Position numbers and translations under genes: made by a program
Notes under the pieces: generated by a model
Told to the model about the DNA's origin: nothing
Databases searched by the model: none
Seen by the model: only the letters and a program-made list of their open reading frames with translations
Part shown: positions 51,822-61,464 of the stretch, piece by piece
Numbering within the stretch: position 1 is the stretch's first letter
How the letters are laid out: each line of letters begins with the position of its first letter
From: Candidatus Aalborgicola danicus
Lineage (GTDB): Bacteria > Pseudomonadota > Gammaproteobacteria > Burkholderiales > Burkholderiaceae_C
Direction of reading: 5' to 3'
DNA length: 64,000 bases
Assembly: GCA_016703945.1 (NCBI GenBank)
Contig: JADJBC010000044.1
Location: 372,001 to 436,000 of the forward strand

Positions 51822-53105
51822 CTACTTGAGGTTGTAAAAAGCGGCGCGGCCGGGGTAGCTGGCCACATCACCCAGGTCTTCTTCTATGCGCAGCAACTGG
51901 TTGTATTTGGCCATGCGGTCGGAGCGGCTCAAAGATCCGGTCTTGATCTGGCCAGCGTTGCAGCCCACGGCGATGTCGGCAATGGTGGAGTCTTCGGTCT
52001 CGCCCGAGCGGTGGCTGATGACGGCGGTGTAGCCGGCACGCTTGGCCATCTCGATGGCTTCAAAGGTCTCGGTCAGCGTGCCGATCTGGTTGATCTTGAT
52101 CAGGATGGAATTGGCAATGCCCTTGTCAATGCCTTCCTTCAAAATCTTGGTGTTAGTGACGAACAGGTCATCACCGACGATTTGCACCTTCTTGCCCAGA
52201 CGGTCGGTCAGCAGCTTCCAGCCATCCCAGTCGCCCTCACTCATGCCGTCTTCGATGCTGATGATGGGGTATTTGTCGACCCAGGTGGCCAGGATGTTGG
52301 TCCACTCTTCGGCGTTCAGCGTCAGGCCTTCGCCTTCCAGGTGGTACTTGCCGTCTTTGTAGAACTCGGAGGCCGCACAGTCCAGGCCCAGGGCGATTTG
52401 TTCGCCGGCCACAAAGCCAGCCTTGTCGATGGCTTCCAGAATCATCTGGATGGCCGCTTCGTGGTTGGCCACGTTGGGGGCAAAACCGCCTTCATCGCCG
52501 ACCGCCGTGCTGATGCCCTTGTCGTGCAGGATTTTCTTCAGCGCGTGGAACACTTCGGCGCCATAGCGCAGGGCTTCGCGGAAGCTGGGTGCGCCCACGG
52601 GGATGATCATGAACTCCTGGATGTCCAGGTTGTTGTTGGCGTGCTCGCCGCCGTTGATGACGTTCATCATGGGCACGGGCATCTGCATGCGGCCCATGCC
52701 GCCAAAGTAGCGGTACAGCGGCAGGCCGGACTCTTCAGCGGCAGCGCGGGCCACCGCCATGGAGACGGCCAGCATGGCGTTGGCGCCCAGCCGGCTCTTG
52801 TTGTCGGTGCCGTCCAGGTCGATCAGTGTCTTGTCCAGGAAGGCTTGTTCGGAGGCGTCCAGGCCCAGAACGGCCTCGGAAATTTCTGTGTTGATGTGTT
52901 CGACGGCCTTGAGCACACCCTTGCCCAGGTAGCGCTTCTTGTCGCCGTCGCGCAGCTCGATGGCTTCGCGCGAACCGGTGGAGGCGCCCGACGGCACGGC
53001 CGCACGGCCCATGGTGCCGGACTCCAGCAACACGTCGCATTCGACGGTGGGGTTGCCGCGCGAATCCAGAATTTCGCGGCCTACGATATCAACAATTGCA
53101 CTCAT
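51822..53105 (-). CDS. eno: Enolase
   Basis: A 427-residue glycolytic enzyme converting 2-phosphoglycerate to phosphoenolpyruvate. VDIVGREILDSRGNPTVECD, PSGASTGSREAIELRDGD, SIEDGMSEGDWDGW and VISHRSGETEDSTIADIA carry the metal and substrate ligands. It is transcribed after kdsA with a 76-base gap. Confidence 0.98.
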   Translation of the reverse strand: MSAIVDIVGREILDSRGNPTVECDVLLESGTMGRAAVPSGASTGSREAIELRDGDKKRYLGKGVLKAVEHINTEISEAVLGLDASEQAFLDKTLIDLDGTDNKSRLGANAMLAVSMAVARAAAEESGLPLYRYFGGMGRMQMPVPMMNVINGGEHANNNLDIQEFMIIPVGAPSFREALRYGAEVFHALKKILHDKGISTAVGDEGGFAPNVANHEAAIQMILEAIDKAGFVAGEQIALGLDCAASEFYKDGKYHLEGEGLTLNAEEWTNILATWVDKYPIISIEDGMSEGDWDGWKLLTDRLGKKVQIVGDDLFVTNTKILKEGIDKGIANSILIKINQIGTLTETFEAIEMAKRAGYTAVISHRSGETEDSTIADIAVGCNAGQIKTGSLSRSDRMAKYNQLLRIEEDLGDVASYPGRAAFYNLK

Positions 53106-53181
53106 TTCATTTCTTTCAAAAAATACAAAACTAAATCGGTCTGGGGTGAGGAAGTGGTCAGCCTATGGGCGTTGACCGTGT

Positions 53182-54036
53182 TCAGTTGAAGTGGTTCTCC
53201 AGGAAGGGCCTTTTTTTGGCAACGAAGTCCAACTCCACCAGGGTTTCCAGGAGCGCCTTCATGTGGTGTAGCGGCACGGCGTTGGGGCCATCACACAGGG
53301 CCTTTGCCGGGTCGGGATGGGTTTCCATGAAGAGACCCGATACGCCCACGGCGACGGCAGCGCGGGCCAGCACCGGAACCATTTCACGCACGCCACCGCT
53401 GCTGGTGCCCTGTCCACCCGGCAATTGCACCGAGTGGGTGGCGTCAAACACGACCGGAGCACCGGTATCACGCATGATGGCCAGCGATCGCATGTCACTC
53501 ACCAGGTTGTTGTAGCCAAAGCTTGCACCGCGTTCGCAGGCCATGAAGTTGTCTTCGGAGAGCCCTGCCTCGCGTGCTGCTGCGCGGGCCTTGTTGATGA
53601 CATTTTTCATGTCGCCGGGAGCCATGAATTGCCCCTTCTTGATATTCACTGGCTTGCCTGATTGCGCCACCGCACGAATGAAATCGGTCTGGCGGCTCAA
53701 CAGGGCAGGGGTTTGCAACACATCCACGACGGCGCTGACCTGAGCGATCTGGTCTTCGGAGTGGATATCAGTCAGAACCGGAATGTTCAATTCGCGTTTG
53801 ACCTTGGCCAGAATTTCCAAACCCTTGTCCATGCCCAGACCCCTAAAGGCGCTATTGCCTGTGCGGTTGGCCTTGTCAAAGCTGCTCTTGAAAATGAAGG
53901 GAATACCCAGGGCAGAAGTGATTTCCTTCAGGGTTCCTGCAGTATCCATTTGCAATTGTTCGGACTCAACAACACAGGGTCCCGCAATCAGGAATATGCG
54001 GTGTTCCAGTCCGATGTCGAATCCACACAGGTTCAT
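53182..54036 (-). CDS. kdsA: KDO-8-phosphate synthase
   Basis: A 284-residue DAHP-synthase-like enzyme joining arabinose-5-phosphate and PEP for lipopolysaccharide KDO. FLIAGPCVVESEQL, SFDKANRTGNSAFRGLGMDK and FDATHSVQLPGGQG are conserved. The start follows the pyrG stop by one base. Confidence 0.97.
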   Translation of the reverse strand: MNLCGFDIGLEHRIFLIAGPCVVESEQLQMDTAGTLKEITSALGIPFIFKSSFDKANRTGNSAFRGLGMDKGLEILAKVKRELNIPVLTDIHSEDQIAQVSAVVDVLQTPALLSRQTDFIRAVAQSGKPVNIKKGQFMAPGDMKNVINKARAAAREAGLSEDNFMACERGASFGYNNLVSDMRSLAIMRDTGAPVVFDATHSVQLPGGQGTSSGGVREMVPVLARAAVAVGVSGLFMETHPDPAKALCDGPNAVPLHHMKALLETLVELDFVAKKRPFLENHFN

Positions 54037-54037
54037 A

Positions 54038-55705
54038 TTAGGCGACCGCCTTCAGATTTTTGTCCGCGGTCTGGTGGTCCAGCGCGGCCTTGATAAAAGC
54101 GTTGAACAGCGGGTGACCATTCCACGGCGTGGATTTGAATTCGGGGTGGAACTGCACGCCTATAAACCAGGGGTGGGTGGCCGTGGGCAATTCCACCATT
54201 TCAGTCAGGTGTTCACGCTGGGTCAACGCCGAGATCACCAAGCCAGCCTGGCGCAAGGTATCGAGGTAGTTCACATTGGCCTCATACCGGTGGCGGTGGC
54301 GTTCAGTTACCACGTCGCCGTAGATTTCGTGCGCCAAAGTACCCTTGGCTACGTCAGAACTTTGCGCTCCCAGGCGCATCGTGCCGCCCAGGTCAGAGTT
54401 TTTGTTGCGGGTCTTGATGGTGCCGTCGGCGTCTTTCCACTCGGTGATCAAGGCGATGACCGGATTTGCACAATCGGGTTCGAACTCGGTACTATTTGCG
54501 CCTTTCAAGTCGGCAACGTGGCGGGCGAACTCGATGGTGGCCACTTGCATGCCCAGACAAATGCCCAGGTAAGGAACCTTGTTTTCGCGCGCAAATCGGG
54601 CTGCGCATATCTTGCCTTCAATACCGCGCTTGCCAAATCCGCCGGGCACCAGCACGGCGTCAAACTTGGCCAGCCGTGATACGCTGTCAGGCGTGATCGT
54701 TTCGGAGTCGATGTATTCGATGCCGACCTTGGCGTGGTTCTTCATGCCAGCGTGGCGCAGTGCTTCGTTCAATGACTTGTAGCTGTCGCTCAGGTCCACA
54801 TACTTGCCAACCATGGCAATGCTGACTTCCGTTTGCGGGTGCGCGGTCTCATAAACCAAATCGTCCCAGCGCTTTAAATTGGCCGGTGGCGTGTTCAGGC
54901 GCAGTTTGTCGCAGATCAGACCATCCAGTCCTTGCTCGTGCAACATGCGGGGAACCTTGTAGATGGTGTCCACATCCCACATGCTGATAACGCCCCACTC
55001 GGGCACGTTGGAGAACAGTGAAATCTTAGAGCGCTCTTCCTGGGGAATCGGGCGATCCGCGCGGCAAATCAGTGCATCGGCCTGGATGCCGATCTCGCGC
55101 AACTGCTTGGCAGTGTGCTGGGTAGGCTTGGTCTTGAGCTCACCTGCGGCAGCGATCCACGGCACATAGCTCAGATGCACAAACGCACTGTTGTTGGGGC
55201 CGAGCTTGAGGCTCATCTGGCGCACGGCTTCCAGGAAAGGCAGGGACTCGATGTCGCCCACGGTGCCGCCAATTTCCACAATCGCCACATCCACCGCATC
55301 CGGCTCGCCAAAGCGAGCGCCGCGTTTGACAAATTCCTGGATTTCATTGGTGACGTGCGGAATGACCTGCACGGTCTTGCCCAGGTAGTCACCACGGCGT
55401 TCCTTGTCGAGCACGCTTTGGTAGATTTGTCCGGTGGTGAAGTTGTTGGCCTTGCGCATACGCGTTTCGATGAAACGCTCGTAGTGGCCCAAGTCCAGAT
55501 CAGTTTCCGCGCCGTCGTCGGTGACGAACACTTCACCGTGTTGCAGCGGTGACATGGTGCCGGGGTCTACGTTGAGGTAGGGGTCCAGCTTGATGAGGGT
55601 GACTGTCAGGCCCCGCGATTCCAGTATCGCAGCGAGGGAGGCTGAGGCGATTCCCTTGCCAAGGGAGGACACCACACCGCCGGTGACGAAGACAAATTTG
55701 GTCAT
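54038..55705 (-). CDS. pyrG: CTP synthase
   Basis: A 555-residue enzyme aminating UTP to CTP. The synthetase domain starts MTKFVFVTGGVVSSLGKG; the glutaminase domain has the nucleophile Cys in YLGICLGMQVA and the HPWFIGVQFHPEFKS motif with His and Glu. The ATG at 55705 matches the family; the frame is open 25 codons further upstream. First gene of pyrG-kdsA-eno-ftsB. Confidence 0.98.
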   Translation of the reverse strand: MTKFVFVTGGVVSSLGKGIASASLAAILESRGLTVTLIKLDPYLNVDPGTMSPLQHGEVFVTDDGAETDLDLGHYERFIETRMRKANNFTTGQIYQSVLDKERRGDYLGKTVQVIPHVTNEIQEFVKRGARFGEPDAVDVAIVEIGGTVGDIESLPFLEAVRQMSLKLGPNNSAFVHLSYVPWIAAAGELKTKPTQHTAKQLREIGIQADALICRADRPIPQEERSKISLFSNVPEWGVISMWDVDTIYKVPRMLHEQGLDGLICDKLRLNTPPANLKRWDDLVYETAHPQTEVSIAMVGKYVDLSDSYKSLNEALRHAGMKNHAKVGIEYIDSETITPDSVSRLAKFDAVLVPGGFGKRGIEGKICAARFARENKVPYLGICLGMQVATIEFARHVADLKGANSTEFEPDCANPVIALITEWKDADGTIKTRNKNSDLGGTMRLGAQSSDVAKGTLAHEIYGDVVTERHRHRYEANVNYLDTLRQAGLVISALTQREHLTEMVELPTATHPWFIGVQFHPEFKSTPWNGHPLFNAFIKAALDHQTADKNLKAVA

Positions 55706-55861
55706 GTCAGGGGGAGCACGTGCTCGGGGAGGTGGTAAAGAAGGATTATATGGGGCAGGGTTGAGGGGTGAGCTAGTCAAGAGGACTTTTCGCCGCCGCT
55801 CTTGCGCCCATTGGAAAACCCGTTGAGCGTCATTGCGCTTGGGCTCTGCTACATTGCCCCC

Positions 55862-57157
55862 ATGAATGACCTAGCTGGAAAACACATTGTTCTTGGCCTC
55901 ACCGGAGGCATAGCATGTTACAAGGCCGCCGAACTGTGCCGGGCTCTGTTGAAAGAGGGCGCAACGGTCCAAATCGTGATGACTGAGGCGGCGAAACAGT
56001 TCATCACGCCGGTCACCATGCAGGCCCTTTCCAACCGCCCGGTCTGTGACTCCCAGTGGGATGCGCGTGAGCCGAACAACATGGCGCATATCAACCTGAG
56101 CCGTGAAGCCGACGCCATTTTGATTGCTCCTTGCAGCGCAGACTTTATGTCCAAACTGGTGCACGGCGGCGCAGACGACCTGCTCAGCCTGATGTGCCTG
56201 GCGCGGCCCGTAGACAAAGTACCCCTGCTGATTGCACCCGCCATGAACCGGGAGATGTGGGATCACCCGGCAACGGTGCGCAACCGCGCGCAATTGCAGC
56301 AGGATGGTTGCACGGTATTGGGTGTGGGCACAGGCGACCAGGCCTGTGGCGAAACCGGTGATGGCCGCATGTTGGAGCCGCAGGAGCTGCTGCAGGATGT
56401 GATCGCGTTCTTCCAGCCCAAGGTCTTGTCGGGTCAGAGCGTGCTGGTCACGGCCGGCCCTACCTTTGAAGCCATCGACCCGGTGCGCGGCATCACCAAC
56501 CGGTCCAGCGGAAAAATGGGATTTGCCATTGCCCGCGCGGCGCAGGAGGCGGGTGCGCAGGTCACATTGGTGGCAGGGCCGGTGGCGCTGCCCACACCGC
56601 GTGGTGTGCGCCGCATCGATGTGCAGTCTGCATCTGACATGCTGGTAGCCTGCGTGTCTGCTGCGCAGAGCGCTAGCCTATTCGTAGCAACCGCCGCAGT
56701 TGCGGACTGGCGGCCAGCGCAGCCCTCGGACCAGAAAATCAAGAAAGACGGCTCCGGCCAAACGCCCTCGCTGACCTTTGTCGAAAACCCCGACATTCTT
56801 GCGACCTTGGCCCAATCGGCGCGTGCGCAGAATGGCGCCTTGTATTGTGTGGGTTTTGCTGCCGAGAGCCATGATCTGTTGGCCCACGCCACGGCCAAAC
56901 GCATCCGCAAGGGAGTGCCTCTTTTGGTCGGCAATATTGGCCCAGCCACCTTTGGCAAGGACGACAATGCCCTGCTGCTGGTGGATGCCAATGGCTCATG
57001 GGAACTCCCGCGCAACACCAAACTTGCCCTGGCCCGCCAACTGGTGTCGGAAATTGCAGGACGACTACCGTTGCCCAACGCTGAATCAAGCCACGCCTTG
57101 TTGCGCCAGAGAGTGGCACCGACCTGTCTTTTACCGTATCCCGCACCCTCACCATGA
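55862..57157 (+). CDS. coaBC: Bifunctional phosphopantothenoylcysteine decarboxylase/synthetase
   Basis: A 431-residue coenzyme A biosynthesis enzyme. The CoaC flavoprotein half (LGLTGGIACYKAAELCRAL, PAMNREMWDHPATVRN, GDQACGETGDGRM) is followed by the CoaB half (VTAGPTFEAIDPVRGITNRS, AAVADWRP). The ATG at 55862 fits the family start. It overlaps dut by four bases. Confidence 0.97.
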   Translation: MNDLAGKHIVLGLTGGIACYKAAELCRALLKEGATVQIVMTEAAKQFITPVTMQALSNRPVCDSQWDAREPNNMAHINLSREADAILIAPCSADFMSKLVHGGADDLLSLMCLARPVDKVPLLIAPAMNREMWDHPATVRNRAQLQQDGCTVLGVGTGDQACGETGDGRMLEPQELLQDVIAFFQPKVLSGQSVLVTAGPTFEAIDPVRGITNRSSGKMGFAIARAAQEAGAQVTLVAGPVALPTPRGVRRIDVQSASDMLVACVSAAQSASLFVATAAVADWRPAQPSDQKIKKDGSGQTPSLTFVENPDILATLAQSARAQNGALYCVGFAAESHDLLAHATAKRIRKGVPLLVGNIGPATFGKDDNALLLVDANGSWELPRNTKLALARQLVSEIAGRLPLPNAESSHALLRQRVAPTCLLPYPAPSP

Positions 57158-57600
57158 AAATTGACGTCAAGATTCTCGATACCCGTCTGAATGAGCAAAT
57201 GCCCGCCTATGCCACGCCGGGCAGTGCCGGACTGGATCTGCGGGCCTGCCTGAGCGAGCCGCTGACGCTAGAGCCCAACGCCTGGCAACTGGTGCCCACC
57301 GGCATGGCCATTTATCTTCAGGACCCGGCCTACGCTGCGCTGATACTGCCGCGTTCAGGTCTGGGCCACAAACATGGCATCGTATTGGGCAATTTGGTGG
57401 GGTTGATTGACAGCGATTACCAGGGTCAACTGATGGTCAGCGCCTGGAACCGCAGCGACGTGGCCTTCACGATAGAGCCCATGGAGCGTATTGCGCAACT
57501 CGTCATCGTGCCGGTAGTGCAGGCCCAGTTCAATATCGTGACGGACTTTGAAGCCTCAGAGCGCGGGGCGGGCGGCTACGGCTCCACCGGAAAACATTAA
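57154..57600 (+). CDS. dut: Deoxyuridine 5'-triphosphate nucleotidohydrolase
   Basis: A 148-residue trimeric dUTPase. The five motifs are seen: AGLDLRAC, PRSGLGHKHG, GLIDSDYQGQL, ERIAQLVI and the C-terminal RGAGGYGSTGKH arm. Its start overlaps the coaBC stop (ATGA), an arrangement widespread in proteobacteria. Confidence 0.97.
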   Translation: MKIDVKILDTRLNEQMPAYATPGSAGLDLRACLSEPLTLEPNAWQLVPTGMAIYLQDPAYAALILPRSGLGHKHGIVLGNLVGLIDSDYQGQLMVSAWNRSDVAFTIEPMERIAQLVIVPVVQAQFNIVTDFEASERGAGGYGSTGKH

Positions 57601-57612
57601 GTTTTTGCAGGT

Positions 57613-57669
57613 CACTATCTTATTGATAGCGATATATTCAATGCTTACGGGGGCTAAAGGCTAATTTGA
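57613..57669 (+). repeat. Comamonadaceae-type intergenic repeat, copy 9
   Basis: Reads actatcttattgatagcga, a middle and cgggggctaaaggctaattt. It lies between the converging dut and slyD genes. Confidence 0.75.
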
Positions 57670-57678
57670 CCAATAACT

Positions 57679-58218
57679 TTAGTGCAACCAACGGTCTGAA
57701 GGTTCATCATCGTTTGGATGGGCCACCTGTAGCTTGAAGAAGCCGGTACCGCAGCTACCGCGCCCAATTTCTTCTTCCGTCGCGTCGCGCACCGCCTCCA
57801 CCTTCAGGTTGATGCGGATTGCAATGCCGGCCAGGGGGTGGTTGCCATCTAGCACCACATGGTCGGGGTAGATGTCGGTGATGGTGTAGAGCGCGTCTTT
57901 CGGGGCTTCGGGGTGACAGCCATCGGGCAGCGCACTGCCTTCCATCGTCAAACCCTCTTGCAAGTCAGCAGGAAACAGGTGGCGGGGCTCCAGAAACAAC
58001 AGCTGGTCGTTGAACTCACCAAAGGCCTGTTCAGGTTCGATCTGCAGTTGCAAGCTGGCGCCGGCGCTGTGGCCCTGGAGTGCCGTTTCAATGGGCGGCA
58101 GCAGGTCATTGCCGCCGACCAAAAACTCCACCGGATCGTCCAAAACGTCCAGTTCCTCGCCCAAAGTGTCTTTCAGCGTCCAGGTGAGGGCAACGACGCA
58201 TTGTGAAGTGATTTCCAT
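57679..58218 (-). CDS. FKBP-type peptidyl-prolyl isomerase, SlyD-like
   Basis: A 179-residue protein with an FKBP domain interrupted by an IF (insert-in-flap) domain, the SlyD layout. FLVGGNDLLPPIETALQGHS, PEQAFGEFNDQL and GNHPLAGIAIRINLKVEAV are typical. The histidine-rich metal tail of E. coli SlyD is missing, which is normal for short members such as FkpB-like forms. The ATG at 58218 is only 16 bases from the divergent roxA start, so promoters overlap the coding starts; the longer upstream frame is antisense of roxA. Confidence 0.92.
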   Translation of the reverse strand: MEITSQCVVALTWTLKDTLGEELDVLDDPVEFLVGGNDLLPPIETALQGHSAGASLQLQIEPEQAFGEFNDQLLFLEPRHLFPADLQEGLTMEGSALPDGCHPEAPKDALYTITDIYPDHVVLDGNHPLAGIAIRINLKVEAVRDATEEEIGRGSCGTGFFKLQVAHPNDDEPSDRWLH

Positions 58219-58234
58219 AGGGCAGAATTGTCCC

Positions 58235-59368
58235 ATGAACATCGATGAACCCTTGCAACTCCTGGGCGGGCTTGCGCCCAAGGCTTTTATGCAACGCCAT
58301 TGGCAAAAAAAGCCTTTGGTCATTCGCCAGGCCATTCCCGGCTTCATATCACCGCTGAATCGCACCGATTTGCTCGACTTGGCGGCGCAGGACGAGGTGC
58401 AATCGCGCCTGGTCGCGCAAGCCAGCGCGGATGGCAAGCAGCCCTGGCGCTTCAAGCATGGGCCTTTCAACCGCAAGGCGCTGCCTCCCTTCAAACAACC
58501 CGGCTGGACGCTGCTGGTGCAGGGTGTGGACCTGTTGGATGAGCGTGTGCATGCGCTGATGAACCAGTTTCGCTTTGTGCCCGATGCGCGGCTGGACGAT
58601 TTAATGGTCAGTTACGCCACTGACGGCGGCGGTGTGGGCCCGCATTTCGACAGTTACGACGTGTTTTTGTTGCAGGCACATGGCCAGCGGCGCTGGCGCA
58701 TTAGCCGGCAAAAGGACCTGAGTCTGCAGCCGGACATGCCACTAAAAATATTGGCGCACTTCGAGCCGGAGATGGAGTTTGTACTCGACCCAGGCGACAT
58801 GCTCTACCTGCCACCACGCTACGCACATGATGGCGTTGCCGTGGGTGAGTGCATGACCTACTCCATAGGATTTCGCTCACCCAGCAAGTCTGAACTGGCG
58901 GCAGAGTTGCTGCTTCGGCTGGCCGACGACGTACATGACTCGGTGGGCGATGCGCTGTACCGGGACCCCAAACAGCTGGCGGTGGTTCAAAGTGGTGCCA
59001 TACCGGACGCGTTGGTGGACTTCGCCCGCGGTGCATTGGCTGACGCGTTGCGTCACCCCATGGCATTACACCGCGTCCTTGGGGAGTATTTGACCGAACC
59101 CAAGGATCAGGTCAGTTTTCAGGCGGGAGCGGTCCAGTCGTCGGGTCGGCAGTTGATACTGGACCGCCGCACCCGCATGATGTACGACACGCAGCACGTT
59201 TTTCTCAATGGCGACAGCTTTCTGGCATCTGGACGTGATGCACAATTGATGCGTCAGCTTGCGGATGGGCGCTGTCTGGATGCGTCAGATGTCCAACGTC
59301 TGAGCAAAGCGGCGCGTGGCTTGGTGGATGATTGGTGTGAAGCGGGGTGGATGCATGTCAAATCTTGA
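58235..59368 (+). CDS. roxA: Ribosomal protein-hydroxylating oxygenase RoxA-like (JmjC/cupin)
   Basis: A 377-residue 2-oxoglutarate/iron oxygenase of the YcfD/RoxA group, which hydroxylates Arg81 of ribosomal protein L16 in E. coli. The iron triad is His-x-Asp in GGGVGPHFDSYDVFLLQ and a distal His in PPRYAHDGVAVGE. QRHWQKKPLVIRQAI is the conserved N-terminal motif. It overlaps the next gene by 14 bases. Confidence 0.93.
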   Translation: MNIDEPLQLLGGLAPKAFMQRHWQKKPLVIRQAIPGFISPLNRTDLLDLAAQDEVQSRLVAQASADGKQPWRFKHGPFNRKALPPFKQPGWTLLVQGVDLLDERVHALMNQFRFVPDARLDDLMVSYATDGGGVGPHFDSYDVFLLQAHGQRRWRISRQKDLSLQPDMPLKILAHFEPEMEFVLDPGDMLYLPPRYAHDGVAVGECMTYSIGFRSPSKSELAAELLLRLADDVHDSVGDALYRDPKQLAVVQSGAIPDALVDFARGALADALRHPMALHRVLGEYLTEPKDQVSFQAGAVQSSGRQLILDRRTRMMYDTQHVFLNGDSFLASGRDAQLMRQLADGRCLDASDVQRLSKAARGLVDDWCEAGWMHVKS

Positions 59369-59858
59369 ATCCGGGGAATTGTCAGATGCCGGGCCGTTCA
59401 GTGGTCCGACCGAGTTTGCCGAATTGATTCGGCGTGCCCTGGTGAGCGCGGCCCAAGAGGGTTGGTCCAGCATGGTCTGGAGTGACCCCAACTTTGAGGA
59501 TTGGCCCTTGGGTGAACGAGCGGTGATTGAATCGTTGCAAACATGGGCGCGCGGCGGTCGACAGTTGGTGATGCTGGCCCACAACTACGACAGTGTCCTG
59601 CGGCACAAACCCAGGCTGGTGAGCTGGCGCAGGACCTGGGATCACATCGTTGAGTGCAGAGTGTGTAAGACGGTGGATGCCAGTGAAATGCCCAGTGCCT
59701 TGTGGAGCCCCCATTGGGCCATGCGGCGTCTCGATTTGGTTCGATCCACTGGGGTTGCAGGTCTTGAGCCACAAAGGCGTGTGCTGCTGAAGGAAGAGTT
59801 GGACGAATGTCGACGCCAAAGCGCGCCGGGTTTTTCGGCAACAACCTTGGGCCTCTAG
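59355..59858 (+). CDS. Conserved hypothetical protein linked to roxA
   Basis: A 167-residue soluble protein with no motif I can name. It contains a CRVCKT segment and many Trp residues (MVWSDPNFEDWPLGER, SPHWAMRRLDLVRS). The ATG at 59355 lies inside the end of roxA (14-base overlap), so it is probably translated with it. A small hairpin (CCTCTA/TAGAGG, 59852-59870) with a few T residues follows the stop. Confidence 0.7.
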   Translation: MSNLESGELSDAGPFSGPTEFAELIRRALVSAAQEGWSSMVWSDPNFEDWPLGERAVIESLQTWARGGRQLVMLAHNYDSVLRHKPRLVSWRRTWDHIVECRVCKTVDASEMPSALWSPHWAMRRLDLVRSTGVAGLEPQRRVLLKEELDECRRQSAPGFSATTLGL

Positions 59859-60013
59859 TTACATTAGAGGGTTTTCCCCAGTGTTGGTATTGAATCCCTG
59901 TATACTCGTGGGTTGGGTAAAAAGAGATCGAATGCTTTTTGCCTGAGTCCGGGCGGCGTGCTGCTTTGACGATTTCCGACAATTTTTTCGTTAACTCACC
60001 CTAGTTTTTCAAC

Positions 60014-60253
60014 ATGAACAAATCACTCGTATTGGCAGCTGTTATTGCTGCCGCTGCCTTGTCTGCTTGCGGCAAGAAAGAAGAAGCCCCAGCTCCAGTC
60101 GTTGCTCCCGCACCTGCCGCTGCTCCCGCTGTTGCTGAAGCAATCAAAGACGCTGGCGCAGCTGGTGCTGCAGCAGCAGCTTCTGCCGCTACTGGTGCAG
60201 CTTCCGATGTCGCCAGCGCCGCAAACGCTGCTGCTGCTTCTGCTGCCAAGTAA
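60014..60253 (+). CDS. Small alanine-rich lipoprotein
   Basis: A 79-residue protein with a lipobox (AAALSAC, Cys at 19), a KKEEAPAPV linker and an Ala/Ser-rich repeat-like tail (GAAAAASAATGAASDVASAA). It is of the short, probably abundant, outer-membrane lipoprotein type. Codons are mostly GCT/GCC, unlike many neighbours. It is a single-gene unit, closed by a strong terminator. Function is unknown. Confidence 0.85.
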   Translation: MNKSLVLAAVIAAAALSACGKKEEAPAPVVAPAPAAAPAVAEAIKDAGAAGAAAAASAATGAASDVASAANAAAASAAK

Positions 60254-60272
60254 TTCTCTCTACCGGAGAGTC

Positions 60273-60300
60273 AAAAAGGCCACCGCAAGGTGGCCTTTTT
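60273..60300 (+). terminator. Rho-independent terminator of the small lipoprotein gene
   Basis: AAAAAGGCCACC / GGTGGCCTTTTT with a GCAA tetraloop and a run of T residues, 20 bases after the stop codon. Confidence 0.92.
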
Positions 60301-60337
60301 GCTTGTGTGGATTCTGGGGGGTGAGCCCAGATGAGAT

Positions 60338-61438
60338 CTACTTGATGTCGTCCGCGATGACCTTGACTATCCGCTGAGCATTGACGGAGGTCTCAGCGGC
60401 CCCTTTCGTGTCCAGCACGGAAACGATAGTGCTGTTGCCCTGGCTTCGTACCGCGATCTGGTACTTGGCCGCATCATTACCTTTGTCCGAATTGAACAAC
60501 TTGCTGAAAAATCCTGGTTCGGACTTGTCCGCATTCAGAGGGACATAGCGTACAAAGTAGATACCTTGTTTCCGGTCCCGGTCTTCCACGGTAAATCCGG
60601 TGCGGTCCAACGCCAAACCAACACGGCGCCACGCGCTGTCGAACCCTTCGTCGATACGCACGACCTGTTGGCCATTCTCAGTCACAACGGTTGCTGACTT
60701 CTTGACCACACCGGTGTTAGCTACCAAAATTCTTGCTTGTGCTTCAGGTGCGCCCAGCTTGACCATCAAGCGGCGCAGGAACTCGGCTTCCAGTTCAGGG
60801 TCTGCTGGCCGGGGCTGCCAAATGGTGTTGCCTGCCTCTTGACTGGTCTTGGTGGTAACCGTTTCGATCATGCCGCGGTGGCTGATGAAAATTTCGGTCT
60901 CGCCGTTTGTGTTGCGCTCCAGACGTGTGCGGAACTTGTCGCGTTCCGCGGTTGAATAAAGCGAATCAAACAACTTGCCCAATGACGAGCGGATGAAATC
61001 CTGCGGGATTTTGGCGCGGTTTTCTGCCCAATCGGTTTCCATGATGCCCAAGGTGTTTTGGTCCATGGCCAGCAGGAAACCATTTTCCTGCCAGAAGTCC
61101 TTGACGGGTTCCCACAGTTTGTCTGCGGGCCGGTTGACCACCAGCCAACGCTGATTGCCGGCGCGTTCAATACGGACATCGCCCAGTGACAGCGCTGCGA
61201 CGGTTGGTGCCGCCGTGGGTTGCGGTTGTCCTGACTTCAAGGCGGACGCCGAGACGGAGCCGCCAACGACCGCGTAATGGGTGTCTTTGGACAACTGAGT
61301 GAGATCCGGGGGCACGTCCAAAGTTGGAATTTTGGCGTTGCTGGCGCTCCGGTAGTCCACCTTGTCGCCTTCCAGTACGGTACAAGCAGACAGTGCAATC
61401 GCTGCACCCAGAAGCGTCAATTTTAAAAATGGGTTCAC
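60338..61438 (-). CDS. bamC: Outer-membrane protein assembly factor BamC
   Basis: A 366-residue lipoprotein of the BAM complex. The signal and lipobox are LGAAIALSAC. PTLDVPPDLTQLSKDTHYAV and SLYSTAERDKFRTRLERN match BamC (NlpB/DapX). I use a GTG at 61438 because GAGGA sits just before it and the signal peptide starts here; an ATG at 61468 overlapping the dapA stop (ATGA) is the alternative and would add ten residues. It follows dapA as in most proteobacteria. Confidence 0.9.
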   Translation of the reverse strand: MNPFLKLTLLGAAIALSACTVLEGDKVDYRSASNAKIPTLDVPPDLTQLSKDTHYAVVGGSVSASALKSGQPQPTAAPTVAALSLGDVRIERAGNQRWLVVNRPADKLWEPVKDFWQENGFLLAMDQNTLGIMETDWAENRAKIPQDFIRSSLGKLFDSLYSTAERDKFRTRLERNTNGETEIFISHRGMIETVTTKTSQEAGNTIWQPRPADPELEAEFLRRLMVKLGAPEAQARILVANTGVVKKSATVVTENGQQVVRIDEGFDSAWRRVGLALDRTGFTVEDRDRKQGIYFVRYVPLNADKSEPGFFSKLFNSDKGNDAAKYQIAVRSQGNSTIVSVLDTKGAAETSVNAQRIVKVIADDIK

Positions 61439-61464
61439 GTAAATCCTCAAATTGGAATGGATAC

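Noticed and set aside
51744..53189. 481-codon plus-strand open frame
   Set aside because: Antisense to enolase, whose identity is certain.
60001..60249. Ala-rich frame opposite the small lipoprotein
   Set aside because: GCT/GCA-rich codons read as Ala-like on both strands; only the plus strand has a lipobox and a terminator.
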